64,000 bases of DNA from Geobacter sp. (GTDB lineage: Bacteria; Desulfobacterota; Desulfuromonadia; Geobacterales; Geobacteraceae). This document shows, one piece after another, positions 7,805 through 16,860 of the stretch. Location: positions 16,011 through 80,010 of the forward strand of contig DNJC01000093.1 of NCBI GenBank assembly GCA_003490025.1. Direction: 5' to 3'. How positions within the stretch are numbered: position 1 is the first letter of the stretch; every line of letters starts with the position of its first letter. Position numbers and translations under genes: made by a program. The notes beneath the pieces are model-generated. The model was not told where the DNA came from and did no database searches. It saw nothing but the letters and a program-made list of their open reading frames with translations.

Positions 7805-8111
7805 GATGGCCCCTCCTTGTGCAAGTACCTCCAGACGTACAATATTATCTTTTAAAAGTCCAGTCCCCTCTCCCGCCGGGAGAGGGTTAGGGTGAGGGCG
7901 ATGCCTTCAGCACTCAGCAGCCAGTAGCAAGAACTCCGAGAGGACGGACGCCCTCACCCCGCCCCTCTCCCAAAGGGCGAGGGAGGTACTCTTCAGAGGT
8001 AGTGCTCCAGACCTTGTTCAACTGCCCACGAATAGGACGTCTTGACCTTTACCTCCAACTGTTATAGTTTGACCCCTTGCATCCTAATGGCTTTACCCCG
8101 CATGGAGAGGT
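7805..8111. other. Gene-free spacer with GC-rich repeats and likely ruvB promoter
   Basis: Contains two copies of the CTCTCCC-GGGAGAG repeat family (7862-7905 and 7951-7986) in opposite orientations around GCGATGCCTTCAGCACTCAG-type sequence. TTGACC at 8042-8047 and TATAGT at 8063-8068 (15-base spacer) could start ruvB transcription. No open frame was credible. Confidence 0.5.
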
Positions 8112-9125
8112 ATGACCCGCCTTATCACCGCCGATAAAATCGAAGACGACGTCCTGGAAGCGTCGCTGCGCCCGCGGGCGCTCGCCGACTACGTGGGTCA
8201 GGAGAAGGCGAAGGGAAATCTCGGCCTTTTCATCGACGCCGCCCGAGGCAGGGGCGAGGCGCTCGACCACGTGCTCCTGTACGGTCCGCCGGGACTGGGG
8301 AAGACCACGCTGGCCAACATCATCGCCTGCGAGATGGGGGTCAACATCAAGTCGACCTCCGGTCCGGTGATCGAGCGGCCGGGCGACCTGGCGGCGATCC
8401 TCACCAACCTGGAACAGCACGACGTCCTCTTCATCGACGAGATCCACCGTCTCTCCCACGTGGTTGAGGAGATCCTGTATCCCGCCATGGAGGATTTCCA
8501 GCTCGACATCATCATCGGCCAGGGGCCGAGCGCCCGGACCATCAAGCTAGATCTTCCGAAATTCACGCTGGTCGGCGCCACCACCCGGGCCGGACTCCTC
8601 TCCTCGCCGCTTCGGGACCGCTTCGGTGTCATCTCTCGGCTGGAGTTCTACACCCACGACGAACTCGCCTTCATCATCACCCGTTCCGCACGCATCTTCG
8701 GGATGGCCATCGCAGCGGACGGCGCCATGGAACTGGCGCGCCGCAGCCGGGGAACGCCCAGGATCGCCAACCGTCTGCTGCGCCGCGTGCGCGACTTCGC
8801 GCAGGTGAGGGCCGACGGCGTGATTACCCGCCTGGTCGCGGACCAGGCGTTAGCGATGCTGGAGATCGACGAAATGGGGTTCGACACCATGGACCGGGCG
8901 ATACTTTTGACCATCATCGACAAGTTCGGCGGCGGTCCGGTGGGGCTGGATACCATTGCGGCGGCGATCAGCGAGGAGAGCGACACCATCGAGGACGTCT
9001 ACGAGCCGTTCCTGATCCAGAACGGTTTCCTGAACCGCACCCCGCGCGGGCGCGTGGCGACCGCCGCAGCCTACAGCCACTTTGGGCGGATCGCTCCCGA
9101 GCCGCCACAGGGCAAACTTTTTTAA
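8112..9125 (+). CDS. ruvB: Holliday junction branch migration ATPase RuvB
   Basis: Hexameric AAA+ motor that drives branch migration with RuvA. 337 residues. [19 protein letters not shown] near the N-terminus, Walker [11 protein letters not shown] (about 58-67), Walker [10 protein letters not shown], sensor 1 [18 protein letters not shown] with the arginine finger, and the C-terminal winged helix ending in [16 protein letters not shown] preceded by GGAGAGGT. It probably needs its own promoter because it is cut off from ruvCA by the antitoxin locus. Confidence 0.97.
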   Translation: MTRLITADKIEDDVLEASLRPRALADYVGQEKAKGNLGLFIDAARGRGEALDHVLLYGPPGLGKTTLANIIACEMGVNIKSTSGPVIERPGDLAAILTNLEQHDVLFIDEIHRLSHVVEEILYPAMEDFQLDIIIGQGPSARTIKLDLPKFTLVGATTRAGLLSSPLRDRFGVISRLEFYTHDELAFIITRSARIFGMAIAADGAMELARRSRGTPRIANRLLRRVRDFAQVRADGVITRLVADQALAMLEIDEMGFDTMDRAILLTIIDKFGGGPVGLDTIAAAISEESDTIEDVYEPFLIQNGFLNRTPRGRVATAAAYSHFGRIAPEPPQGKLF

Positions 9126-9130
9126 ACCAA

Positions 9131-9253
9131 TTGACAATTGGTGTCATACACAGGAAGGATTACTTTTAGAGGAATGTGGGATTGACAGTGGAGGGCTGGC
9201 AGTGTGTTTTGCATTGTCAATTGTCAATTGTCCATTGTCAATTGGTGTCGTAT
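9131..9253. repeat. TTGTCAATTG repeats ahead of the hda-like gene
   Basis: TTGACAATTGGTGTCATAC at 9131-9149 recurs as TTGTCAATTGGTGTCGTAT at 9235-9253, with further CAATTGTC/ATTGTCCATTGTC units between 9211 and 9240. The second copy runs into the start codon of the next gene at 9252, so it also forms its ribosome-site region (only GGTGT, no strong Shine-Dalgarno). Confidence 0.75.
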
Positions 9254-9965
9254 GCAGCTTATCTTTGATTTTCCCGTCGTCTCGCGCTTCGGGTTTGAGA
9301 ACTTCGTCGTCTGCGGCGGCAACAAGACTGCCTTCCAGTTCGCCCAAAAACTCGCCTCGGACGGGACGGAGAACCTGCTCTACATCTACGGCCCCGAAGG
9401 ATCCGGCAAGACCCACCTGCTCACCGCCCTCTCCACCTCCCTCGACGGCACGTACTTCTCCTTCCGTGACGCGGACACGCTCTACAAGGGCGACTACCGC
9501 AGCGAAGGCCCTTCCAGGCTCGCCGACCATTTCCACGACGCGAAGGCGCTGATCCTGGATGACCTGCACCTGCTTCCCGATTACCAGGAAGTGAGGGTGG
9601 AGCTTTGGGAGCTGTTCAACGCCTTTTACAGCTCGGGGAGGAAGATCGCCATCTCGGGGCTTACTCCGCCCAAGGAGTTGCCGCACCTGGACGGACACCT
9701 GACCAGCCGCCTGCTCTGGGGACTGGTGGCGCGTATGGACGTCTCCGACGACGAATCTAGAAGGATGATATTGAAAAAGCTCGCCGAGGACCGGCAGATG
9801 GCGCTTCCGGACGATGTCATCGACCAGATGCTTTTAAGGGTGAGGCGCGACATCCCGTCCCTGGTGTACGCGCTGGAATCAATCAACAGGTATGCGATCT
9901 CTGTGAAAAGGAAAGTGAGTTTAAAGTTGGCTAAGGAAGCACTGGGGCTGATGCATGTAGATTAA
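9252..9965 (+). CDS. hda: DnaA-like AAA+ ATPase, probable Hda-type regulator of initiation
   Basis: 237 residues matching only the ATPase domain of DnaA, without the DNA-binding domain IV, as in Hda. Walker A YGPEGSGKTHLL (around residues 46-57), Walker B ALILDDLHLL, and the LTSRLLWGLVARMD arginine-finger/sensor region. The N-terminus reads MQLIFDFP, where QLIFDF fits the sliding-clamp binding motif that Hda uses to inactivate DnaA-ATP after replication. That supports the start at 9252 rather than an upstream in-frame ATG inside the repeats. Follows ruvB. Confidence 0.85.
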   Translation: MQLIFDFPVVSRFGFENFVVCGGNKTAFQFAQKLASDGTENLLYIYGPEGSGKTHLLTALSTSLDGTYFSFRDADTLYKGDYRSEGPSRLADHFHDAKALILDDLHLLPDYQEVRVELWELFNAFYSSGRKIAISGLTPPKELPHLDGHLTSRLLWGLVARMDVSDDESRRMILKKLAEDRQMALPDDVIDQMLLRVRRDIPSLVYALESINRYAISVKRKVSLKLAKEALGLMHVD

Positions 9966-9984
9966 GATGAAGACCTAAGGCTGC

Positions 9985-10113
9985 ATTCCTTCCCCCTCTC
10001 CCCCTGGGAGAGGGACGGGGTGAGGGCGTTGCGTTCGGCGAGATGCAGCAGATCTAAAGGCTCCCTCACCCGGCCTTCGGCCACCCTCTCCCGGAGGGCG
10101 AGGGGATGGGATC
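9985..10113. repeat. GC-rich palindromic repeats between hda and uup
   Basis: Two opposed CTCTCCC(C/G)GGGAGAGGG-type palindromes with CCCTCACCC arms (9990-10027 and 10063-10103), in the space between two converging genes. No coding content. Confidence 0.75.
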
Positions 10114-10128
10114 TCAACCTTAACCTTA
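10114..10128 (-). repeat. Short GGTTAA array containing the uup stop codon
   Basis: On the minus strand the gene ends GCA GGT TAA GGT TAA GGT TGA: three stop codons in the same frame spaced by one glycine codon. The first TAA (10126-10128) is the real stop. Confidence 0.8.
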
Positions 10129-12027
10129 ACCTGCCTTTTTGGTCTCCAACTCCTCCCACCGCTCGAAGGCTTTTGCCAATTCGTCCTCGAGACGGCCGTA
10201 GTTGGCCGTGATGCCGGCGATTCCCCCTTCGACTGAGTCGTAGCAGGACGGATCGCCCAGCATCGCCTCGACCTCGGCAAACTGCTGCTCCAGCAAGGCG
10301 ATCGCCGCTTCCAGCTTTTCCAGCTCGATCCGCTCCGCATAGGTGAGCCCCTTCTTCGGCTTCTCGGCCCTGCTCGCCTGCGCAGCCTCCTTCTTCTCGA
10401 TACGCTGCGCCGAAACAGCCGCCCGCGCCTCTTCCCTGCGCTCGCGGTAGTTGCTGTAGTTACCCTCGTAGAAGGTGACTTCCCCCTCCCCTTCGAAGGC
10501 GAGGATGCCGGTCGCCACCTTGTCCAGGAAGAAACGGTCGTGGGTCACCATCAGCACGCAGCCGGGGAACGCGGCGATGGACGCGTCCAGGAGCTGCAGC
10601 GTCGGGATGTCGAGGTCGTTGGTAGGCTCGTCCAGAACCAGGAGGTTCGAATCCTGCAGCATGAGCCTTGCCAGTATCAGGCGGCTCTTCTCGCCCCCGG
10701 AAAGGCTGCCGATGGGCCGCCTCCTGTCGTCGGGGGAGAACAGGAATTCCTCCAGGTAGCCGATCTTGTGCCGCTTCTCGCCGCCGGCCGTGGCGACGTA
10801 ATCCCCCTCGCCGAAAAAGTCGTAGATGGTCTGCGACGGATCGAGCACCTCGCGCAGCTGGTCGAAGTAGGAGATCTTCGTTTTCTTCCCGATCACCGCC
10901 CGTCCCTGGTCCGGCTCCTCCTCTCCCATGATCATCCGGATCAAGGTGGTCTTGCCGCAGCCGTTGGGACCTATCACGCCGACACGGTCCCCGCGCTTCA
11001 TGCCGAAGGTGACGCTCTTGATCAGCTTCTTGTCGCCGTATCCCTTGCCGACCTTGTCCAGCTCGAGGATGGTGCCGCCCAGCCCCTCCTCCGTGTTGAA
11101 GCCGATCTTCAGATCTCTCCTGCCCGGCCCGGAAACGCTCTCCTCCAGATCGTAGAAACGGTCGATGCGGGCCTTCTGCTTGGTCGTGCGCGCCTGCGGG
11201 CCACGGCGCATCCAGGCGGTCTCCGTGCGCAGCAGGTTCAAAAGGCGCGAGCGCCTGGTCGCCTCGCCCATGAGCCGTTCTTCCCGCTGCTCCAGGTAAC
11301 TCGAGTAGCCGCCCTGGTAGGAGATCATCCCTCCCCTTTCCAGCTCCAGCATCCGGGTAACCACCTCGTCCAGGAAGTAACGGTCGTGGGTGATGAGCAT
11401 CACGGCGCCCGGGTATGCCTTCAGGTGGTCCTGCAGCCACTGGGTCGTGTCCGCGTCCAGGTGGTTGGTAGGCTCGTCCAGGAGGAGCAGTTCCGGCGCC
11501 TGCAGGAGGAGCTTCGCCAGCGCGACGCGACGCTTCGTCCCGCCGGAGAGGGTGCCGATGCACTGGTCCCGGTCCGGCAACTGCAGGTGGGTCATTATCT
11601 CGGAGACGCGGTGGTCGGTGTTCCAGCCGCCGTGGTGCTCGATCCAGACGGAGAGTTCCCCCTGGCGGTCCAGAAGCTTCTCCATGTCCGGCGGGTTGGA
11701 GGCCATGCGTTCGGACAGCTCGTTGAAGCTCGCCATGGCGCTGCGGATTGCCTGCAACCCCTTTTCTATCTCGCCTGCCACGGTGGAATTATCGTCCAGC
11801 ACAGGTTCCTGGCTCAGGTACCCGACAGATGCGCCGCGCTTCATGGCAATGGAACCGCCGTCGTGGTCCTCCATGCCCGCAAGTATGGTGAGAAGGGTCG
11901 ACTTGCCGGCACCGTTCGCGCCGATGAGCCCCACCCTTTCATCCTCCCCCACCGCGAAGGTGACGTTGTCGAGGAGTTCCCTGGAGCCGAAACTCTTGCA
12001 AAGGCCAGTGATGTCAATAACGTTCAT
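10126..12027 (-). CDS. uup: ABC-F ATPase Uup
   Basis: 633 residues, two ABC domains without membrane segments, plus a C-terminal coiled coil (residues about 560-630, EKLEAAIALLEQQFAEVEAM) that in Uup binds DNA or ribosome-associated junctions. NBD1: Walker A GANGAGKSTLL, signature LSGGTKRRV, DEPTNHLD. Inter-domain arm with SRLLNLLRTETAWMRRGPQA and RTTKQKARI. NBD2: GPNGCGKTTLI, LSGGEKSR, DEPTNDLD. Uup is linked to tandem-repeat deletion and to ribosome assembly. Distinct from the YbiT-type gene at 1 kb. Downstream is a convergent hda gene. Confidence 0.93.
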   Translation of the reverse strand: MNVIDITGLCKSFGSRELLDNVTFAVGEDERVGLIGANGAGKSTLLTILAGMEDHDGGSIAMKRGASVGYLSQEPVLDDNSTVAGEIEKGLQAIRSAMASFNELSERMASNPPDMEKLLDRQGELSVWIEHHGGWNTDHRVSEIMTHLQLPDRDQCIGTLSGGTKRRVALAKLLLQAPELLLLDEPTNHLDADTTQWLQDHLKAYPGAVMLITHDRYFLDEVVTRMLELERGGMISYQGGYSSYLEQREERLMGEATRRSRLLNLLRTETAWMRRGPQARTTKQKARIDRFYDLEESVSGPGRRDLKIGFNTEEGLGGTILELDKVGKGYGDKKLIKSVTFGMKRGDRVGVIGPNGCGKTTLIRMIMGEEEPDQGRAVIGKKTKISYFDQLREVLDPSQTIYDFFGEGDYVATAGGEKRHKIGYLEEFLFSPDDRRRPIGSLSGGEKSRLILARLMLQDSNLLVLDEPTNDLDIPTLQLLDASIAAFPGCVLMVTHDRFFLDKVATGILAFEGEGEVTFYEGNYSNYRERREEARAAVSAQRIEKKEAAQASRAEKPKKGLTYAERIELEKLEAAIALLEQQFAEVEAMLGDPSCYDSVEGGIAGITANYGRLEDELAKAFERWEELETKKAG

Positions 12028-12032
12028 GCAGA

Positions 12033-12200
12033 CTCCAAAAAAGTACAGCCACGGACAAATTCTGAGGATATCTTATCTCCCCTGCCCTCCGGGAGAGGGG
12101 CAGGGGTGAGGGCAGCGCGGTTATCGCGGCAGGAATGCCGCTCCTACCTGTTATTGCCCTAAATGTGATGCCTTCTCAGATTTTCTCTGTGGCAGATGGT
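12033..12200. repeat. Inverted repeat pair with enclosed GC-rich palindrome upstream of uup
   Basis: Left CAGCCACGGACAAATTCTGAG (12047-12067 region) and right TCTCAGATTTTCTCTGTGGC (12175-12195 region) are diverged arms of the same family as the yebC-ruvC element. Between them is a CCCTGCCCTCCGGGAGAGGGG palindrome at about 12,079-12,110. This is the whole spacer between uup and the LEA14-like gene. Confidence 0.7.
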
Positions 12201-12213
12201 TTTAACGGTTTTC

Positions 12214-12711
12214 CTACTTGAGCCCGAAGAACTCCCCGAGCTTGCCGAAGATGGCGGACGGGCGGTACTGCTTTGGGATGGCGTATGTGCCGTTGCGATT
12301 TACCGGAACGGTGAGCTGCCCCATCGGGGTCTCCAGGTCGAGGCCGGCCGTAACCTGGTAGGGGATCTTGTCCGGGTCGGGCTTGCGCTTGAGGAGTTCC
12401 AGCAGGTCGCCGTAGGTTATGAGGATCGGTATCCGCACGTCGGTCTCCACGCCGGCGGGAAACTTGATCTCCTCACGCGCGCCGCCCTTGGCAAGCGGCA
12501 GCGCCATGATCTTCAGATCGTAGCTGTAGCCCTGGAGCTTGACGTCGAAGGAATTGGTGTTTTTGACCGTCAGGTAGAGTTCCATCCCTGCGCCACCGGG
12601 ATCCAGCGACACTACGTTGAGATCCTGCACGGTAACCACCGGGTGGCTGACGAACTTGGTGCACCCGGAGAGAAGGACGACAAGTAACAAGAGACAAGCG
12701 ATCTTTTTCAA
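12214..12711 (-). CDS. LEA14-like (LEA type 2) lipoprotein
   Basis: 165 residues with a clear lipoprotein signal MKKIACLLLLVVLLSGC (Cys 17) and a single beta-sandwich domain: LNVVSLDPGGAGMELYLTV KNTNSFDVKLQGYSYDLKI is the family hallmark (Asn-rich strand). Ends in an IPKQYRPSAIFG tail. Proteins of this type sit in the envelope; biochemical role unknown. Likely transcribed after the transglycosylase gene just upstream, 100 bp away. Confidence 0.82.
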   Translation of the reverse strand: MKKIACLLLLVVLLSGCTKFVSHPVVTVQDLNVVSLDPGGAGMELYLTVKNTNSFDVKLQGYSYDLKIMALPLAKGGAREEIKFPAGVETDVRIPILITYGDLLELLKRKPDPDKIPYQVTAGLDLETPMGQLTVPVNRNGTYAIPKQYRPSAIFGKLGEFFGLK

Positions 12712-12811
12712 AAACAGCTCCTTGAGATGAGTCCTTGAAAGGAAAATGGGCGGGCTCCCGAAACCGGAACCCGCCCACTATAGCACAACAGTGCTGCAAA
12801 CCGCAAAAAGA

Positions 12812-13501
12812 CTAACTGTTGCTTGCCACCTGCGACGTCATCCCCTTCTCCATCTCGCGCAGTATCTCGGCGCGGAATCTCTTGCGGATCTTGTCGTAGG
12901 CTCTCGCGGCAGGGCCGATGCCGCAGTAAAGTCTCTTCGCCCGTCCCATGTTGCCTTTGGCCATGTAGAACTTCTCGTTCAGCTCCTTCACGGCGGCTTC
13001 GGCACATTTCTCGTCGTCCCACATGTCGGATGGGGTATAGCCGTGGCTTGCCGCCCTCTCGGGCATCAACTGCCAGACCCCCAGCGCACCCTTCGTCGAA
13101 ACGGCTCTTGAAGAGAGCTTGTGCCCCCCGGTTTCCGCCAGAGCTATCTCAGCCAGGTCCAGCGGTGTGAATTTCGTCCCCTCGGTCTTCTCATAGCATA
13201 TTTCAGCGAGCCATTTCGCCCTGGCCGGGGTGGTCCTGCGGGCGAAGGTCGCGTAGATGGCGGGAACCAGTTTCTTCCTGCCGTCCAGTACCGCCTCCTT
13301 GGGCATCTCCACCGGAGCCGGCGGCGTGGCTGCCGGTTGCTTCTCTCCCGCCTTCTCGTTACCCTCCGCCCAGGTCAGTAGCGCCCGGTCGGAAGCGGAG
13401 ATGGCCGGAGTAACCGGCACCTGCGCCTGCTGCAGGTGGGACTGGTCGCACGATGCCGTCAACAGCAGCAGCGCAACCAGCATTACAGATCTTTTTTCCA
13501 T
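12812..13501 (-). CDS. Lytic transglycosylase-like lipoprotein
   Basis: 229 residues. N-terminal lipoprotein signal (LLLLTASC, Cys about 18), a proline-rich linker (PAATPPAPVEMP), then an SLT/GEWL-type domain: IALAETGGHKLSSRAVSTKG contains the catalytic Glu, followed by ALGVWQLMPERAASHG and the AYDKIRKRF tail. It should cleave the glycan strands of peptidoglycan without water. Family members are variable in length. The substrate site is intact as far as can be seen. Confidence 0.83.
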   Translation of the reverse strand: MEKRSVMLVALLLLTASCDQSHLQQAQVPVTPAISASDRALLTWAEGNEKAGEKQPAATPPAPVEMPKEAVLDGRKKLVPAIYATFARRTTPARAKWLAEICYEKTEGTKFTPLDLAEIALAETGGHKLSSRAVSTKGALGVWQLMPERAASHGYTPSDMWDDEKCAEAAVKELNEKFYMAKGNMGRAKRLYCGIGPAARAYDKIRKRFRAEILREMEKGMTSQVASNS

Positions 13502-13733
13502 TAGTTAGTTCGATATGGCTTATGCCGGCTTAAGGGTATTACTTAATGTCGGTGAAGCCCGCGCCAATCATCTCCTTTCATTATAATGCAGCTGGCTCGT
13601 CGCCAACCTAAGGGTCAAGTGTAGCCAAGACCGACAATATTGCAAGAAATACATTAGTTTCACGTAACCATTGTCGACAAAAAAGGAGGCACGCAAAGCG
13701 GCCCCCTTCACTTAACCCTAATTATTCCATATA

Positions 13734-14924
13734 TTAAAGCTGGACCCCCATAACGTCGGCCACGGTATGGATGTCTTTATCGCCCCTGCCGGAAAGGCAG
13801 ACGACGATGCTCTTGTCGGCAGACAGTGTGGGCGCAAGACGCAGTGCATGGGCAACTGCATGGGATGACTCGAGCGCCGGTATGATACCCTCTTCGCGGG
13901 TAAGTTCCTGGAAGGCGTCCAGCGCCTCCTGGTCCGTTATCGAAACGTAACTGGCCCGCCCGCTCTCTTTCAGGAAGGCGTGCTCCGGCCCGACGCCCGG
14001 GTAGTCCAGGCCGGCGGAGATGGAGTGGGCATGTGCGATCTGACCGAACTCGTCCTGCAGGAGATAGGTCTTGTTGCCGTGCAGGACCCCTACCGTACCG
14101 GCGGAAAGAGGTGCCGCATGCTTTCCGGATTCGATGCCGTAGCCCGCGGCCTCGACACCGATCATCTGCACGGAGCTGTCGTCGGTAAAGGCGTGGAAAA
14201 GCCCGATGGCGTTACTCCCGCCGCCGACGGCGGCAACGAGGTAATCGGGGAGTCTCCCCTCCGCCTCCAGGTGCTGCGCCCTCGCCTCCCGGCCGATGAT
14301 GGCCTGGAAATCGCGCACCATGACCGGATAGGGGTGGGGTCCGGCGACGGTACCGATTATATAGAAGGTGTCGGCGACACTGGTCACCCACTGGCGCATC
14401 GCCTCGTTCATGGCGTCCTTCAGGGTCGCGGTGCCGGAGTTGACGGGGGTCACCTTGGCGCCGAGAAGCTTCATGCGGAACACGTTCAGGGACTGGCGCC
14501 GGATATCCTCCTCGCCCATGAAGACCTCGCACTCCATCCCGAAGAGGGCGGCGACGGTCGCGGTGGCAACGCCGTGCTGCCCGGCGCCGGTCTCGGCGAT
14601 GACCTTCTTCTTCCCCATCCGCCTGGCGAGAAGCCCCTGCCCGATGGTGTTGTTCACCTTGTGGGCGCCGGTGTGGTTCAGGTCCTCGCGCTTGAGATAG
14701 ATCTTCGCGCCGCCGCACTTGCGCGTCAGCTTTTCGGCAAGGTAAAGGGGGTTGGGCCGTCCCACATACTGACGCATGTAGTAGGCGAACTCCTCCTTGA
14801 ACTCCTTGTCGTCGCGGTAATGGTTGTAGGCTTCCTCCAGTTCGAGGAGCGCGGGCATCAGCGTTTCGGAGACGTATCTGCCGCCGAAACGGCCAAAGTG
14901 TCCACTTGAATCAGGCCGGTCCAA
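13734..14924 (-). CDS. trpB: Tryptophan synthase beta chain
   Basis: Condenses indole and serine to tryptophan using PLP, in complex with TrpA. About 396 residues: [20 protein letters not shown], the PLP lysine in [23 protein letters not shown], and the phosphate-binding [11 protein letters not shown]; ends [13 protein letters not shown]. The start is taken as TTG at 14924, because TGGAGGG lies 5-6 bases before it and it gives the usual N-terminus; an ATG at 14957 would add 11 residues. trpA is 30 kb away, so the pair is not in one operon here. Confidence 0.94.
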   Translation of the reverse strand: MDRPDSSGHFGRFGGRYVSETLMPALLELEEAYNHYRDDKEFKEEFAYYMRQYVGRPNPLYLAEKLTRKCGGAKIYLKREDLNHTGAHKVNNTIGQGLLARRMGKKKVIAETGAGQHGVATATVAALFGMECEVFMGEEDIRRQSLNVFRMKLLGAKVTPVNSGTATLKDAMNEAMRQWVTSVADTFYIIGTVAGPHPYPVMVRDFQAIIGREARAQHLEAEGRLPDYLVAAVGGGSNAIGLFHAFTDDSSVQMIGVEAAGYGIESGKHAAPLSAGTVGVLHGNKTYLLQDEFGQIAHAHSISAGLDYPGVGPEHAFLKESGRASYVSITDQEALDAFQELTREEGIIPALESSHAVAHALRLAPTLSADKSIVVCLSGRGDKDIHTVADVMGVQL

Positions 14925-15212
14925 AGTTACCCTCCAGTAGGTGTGTGGAGGGGGCATACTATACTATCTCTCGATAAATTGCAAGCTTACAGAGGTTGCC
15001 CCCCGTTCAAGCCCCCGCAGTTACAGGCTTTTCGGCGTTTATCTTTGCCTTATTTCGCGCTTTGAGCTACATATATCGACTGTATTTCGACACCATTTCC
15101 CCTCACAAGAAACGCACTTTTCATGCGGGGAATTTGCCACAAGGAGAAGCCCATGTCATTATCGAGACAGATTCTGACAGTACGGTTCGACTAACAGTCA
15201 AAGAGGTAACAG

Positions 15213-15689
15213 ATGTCCCTTGAAAATCCCTTTCACATAGTGCTGGTGGAGCCGGAAATCCCGCCGAACACCGGGAACATAGCACGTCTTTGCGGCGCTA
15301 CCGGCACCGTCTTGCACCTGGTAGGGAAGCTGGGGTTCTCCACAGACGACCGTTACCTGAAACGCGCCGGGCTCGATTACTGGAGCGAGGTGGACATCCA
15401 GTACTGGCCGGACCTTGCGACCCTGCAGCGGGAGTACCCGCAAGCGCGCTTCATCTTCACCAGCAAGAAGGCGCAAAGAAGCTACATCGACATGGAGTTC
15501 CGGCCAGGGGACTTCATCGTGTTCGGCAAGGAAACCAAGGGGCTTCCGCAGGAGCTGATCGAATCAAACCCGGAGAGGTCGGTAAGGATCCCGATCATCG
15601 GCAAGGTGCGGAGCCTGAACCTCTCCACCTCCGCCGGCATCGTGCTTTACGAGGCGCTGCGCCAGACCGGCGCGCTGGAGGATGCTTGA
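15213..15689 (+). CDS. trmL: tRNA (cytidine/uridine-34 2'-O)-methyltransferase TrmL
   Basis: 158-residue SPOUT methyltransferase that modifies the wobble base ribose of leucine tRNAs. FHIVLVEPEIPPNTGNIARL is the family N-terminus; the SAM knot is seen in FIVFGKETKGLPQELI, VRIPIIGKVRSLNLSTSAGIV. Full length. AGAGGTAACAG in front of the ATG. The following cupin gene starts 19 bases after the stop, so they are likely co-transcribed. Confidence 0.93.
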   Translation: MSLENPFHIVLVEPEIPPNTGNIARLCGATGTVLHLVGKLGFSTDDRYLKRAGLDYWSEVDIQYWPDLATLQREYPQARFIFTSKKAQRSYIDMEFRPGDFIVFGKETKGLPQELIESNPERSVRIPIIGKVRSLNLSTSAGIVLYEALRQTGALEDA

Positions 15690-15708
15690 TATGAACAAAG
15701 GAGGGATC

Positions 15709-16032
15709 ATGTTCGAAAAAGGAAGCCCGGACGGCTACAGGAGTCCGATCCAGGGGATACGGCAAAAGACGCTGGCCTACGGAGACAAGACGTTGATGGT
15801 GGAATTTCTTCTCGACAAGGGCGCGGCGCTGCCGCTCCATTCCCACCCGCACGAGCAGATCGGGTACCTGGTATCCGGGCAGATCCGCCTTGCCATCGGC
15901 GACCACGTGCAGGATATCCTGCCGGGGGACAGTTGGTGCATCCCGGGGGGCGAGCAGCACCGCGCCGAAATCGTGGAAGACTCGGTGGCGGTCGAGGTGT
16001 TCTCTCCGGTGCGGGAAGATTACCTCCCCTAG
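15709..16032 (+). CDS. Single-domain cupin protein
   Basis: 107 residues forming one cupin barrel. Motif 1 PLHSHPHEQIGYLVSG supplies His, His and Glu; motif 2 PGDSWCIPGGEQHRAE supplies the third His. Metal-binding residues are thus complete. Such small cupins may be sugar or ligand-binding enzymes; the substrate is not predictable. ATG at 15709 chosen because AAAGGAGGG is right in front; an ATG at 15682 overlaps trmL. Converges with the exoD-like gene. Confidence 0.8.
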   Translation: MFEKGSPDGYRSPIQGIRQKTLAYGDKTLMVEFLLDKGAALPLHSHPHEQIGYLVSGQIRLAIGDHVQDILPGDSWCIPGGEQHRAEIVEDSVAVEVFSPVREDYLP

Positions 16033-16044
16033 CAGTCCGAGGGA

Positions 16045-16629
16045 TCAGCCCCACTGCAAAAAGAGGATAGTGAAGATGACGGCGGTGGCGATGAAGGCGA
16101 TCAGGGCAAGGAGCCCGTCGCGGGAGATGAGGGCCAGGCCGAAAGCGGTGACGGCAAGGCCTGCGGCGTGCACCGAAAAGGGGACCAGTTCCATCATCGG
16201 CATGACGACGGCTATGACGACACAGACAGCCGAAATGAGGTAGATGCTTGCCCCCCTGACGAAGACGGGAAGGCGCGGCCTGAGCCACCGGTCGATGAAC
16301 CGCGCAGCGGGGCGGAGCCATTTTACCGCCTTGCGGACCTTCTCGTGCCCTACCGAGCGCCTCAGCATCCAGCGCGGCAGCCAGAAATGGTCCCTCTGGA
16401 AAAGGAGCTGCCCAGCGATGAGCAGTGTCAGCACCCCCATGATGGTTGGCATCCCCGGCATGCCGCTCAGAGGCGAGGTCATGATGACGCCGACCATGAG
16501 CAGCAACGGCCCGAAGGAGCGGTTTCCCACCGATTCCACTATCTTCCCCAACGACACCTGTCCCTCGTCATCCGCCGATCCATCGATCCGGTCGAGCATT
16601 TCCTCAAGACTGCTGATTTCCTGAGTCAT
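16045..16629 (-). CDS. ExoD family membrane protein
   Basis: 194 residues related to Rhizobium ExoD, which affects exopolysaccharide production and alkaline tolerance; mechanism unknown. A soluble N-terminus (SSLEEMLDRIDGS) is followed by the family block SFGPLLLMVGVIMTSPLSGM PGMPTIMG and LLIAGQLLFQRDHFWLPRW, then two to three hydrophobic helices at the C-terminus. Start at 16629 follows GAGGGGTCAT. Ends 12 bases from the convergent cupin gene. Confidence 0.85.
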   Translation of the reverse strand: MTQEISSLEEMLDRIDGSADDEGQVSLGKIVESVGNRSFGPLLLMVGVIMTSPLSGMPGMPTIMGVLTLLIAGQLLFQRDHFWLPRWMLRRSVGHEKVRKAVKWLRPAARFIDRWLRPRLPVFVRGASIYLISAVCVVIAVVMPMMELVPFSVHAAGLAVTAFGLALISRDGLLALIAFIATAVIFTILFLQWG

Positions 16630-16770
16630 ATATGACCCCTCGGCACTTCCCTGGTGCAGGCATTTCCGAAGAGTACATTGGAAGATGCACATGTCAAGAT
16701 TCCGGGGGCAAAGCCTTTCGCGTTCCCCAAAACCGTATACATATCAAGTAATTATAATGTAACCAGGAGC

Positions 16771-16798
16771 TTGACTGTAACGTCCCGACGGGTATATA
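16771..16798 (+). promoter_or_regulatory. Sigma-70-like promoter for rubrerythrin
   Basis: TTGACT (16771-16776), 16-base spacer, TATATA (16793-16798), 63 bases upstream of the start codon. ACCGTATACAT at 16732-16742 just upstream resembles GTATAC sequences seen near 4.8 and 25.6 kb. Confidence 0.6.
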
Positions 16799-16860
16799 TC
16801 CCTAACAGCAAGCCGCCGGTGACTATGCCGGTCGGAAAACCAGAGGACCAGGAGGAATGG

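Noticed and set aside
13685..13710. GGCACGCAAAGCGG resembles the core of a GEMM (c-di-GMP) riboswitch
   Set aside because: Only the short ACGCAAAGC core matches; the first helix with its GNRA loop and receptor could not be found, and no plus-strand gene lies downstream.
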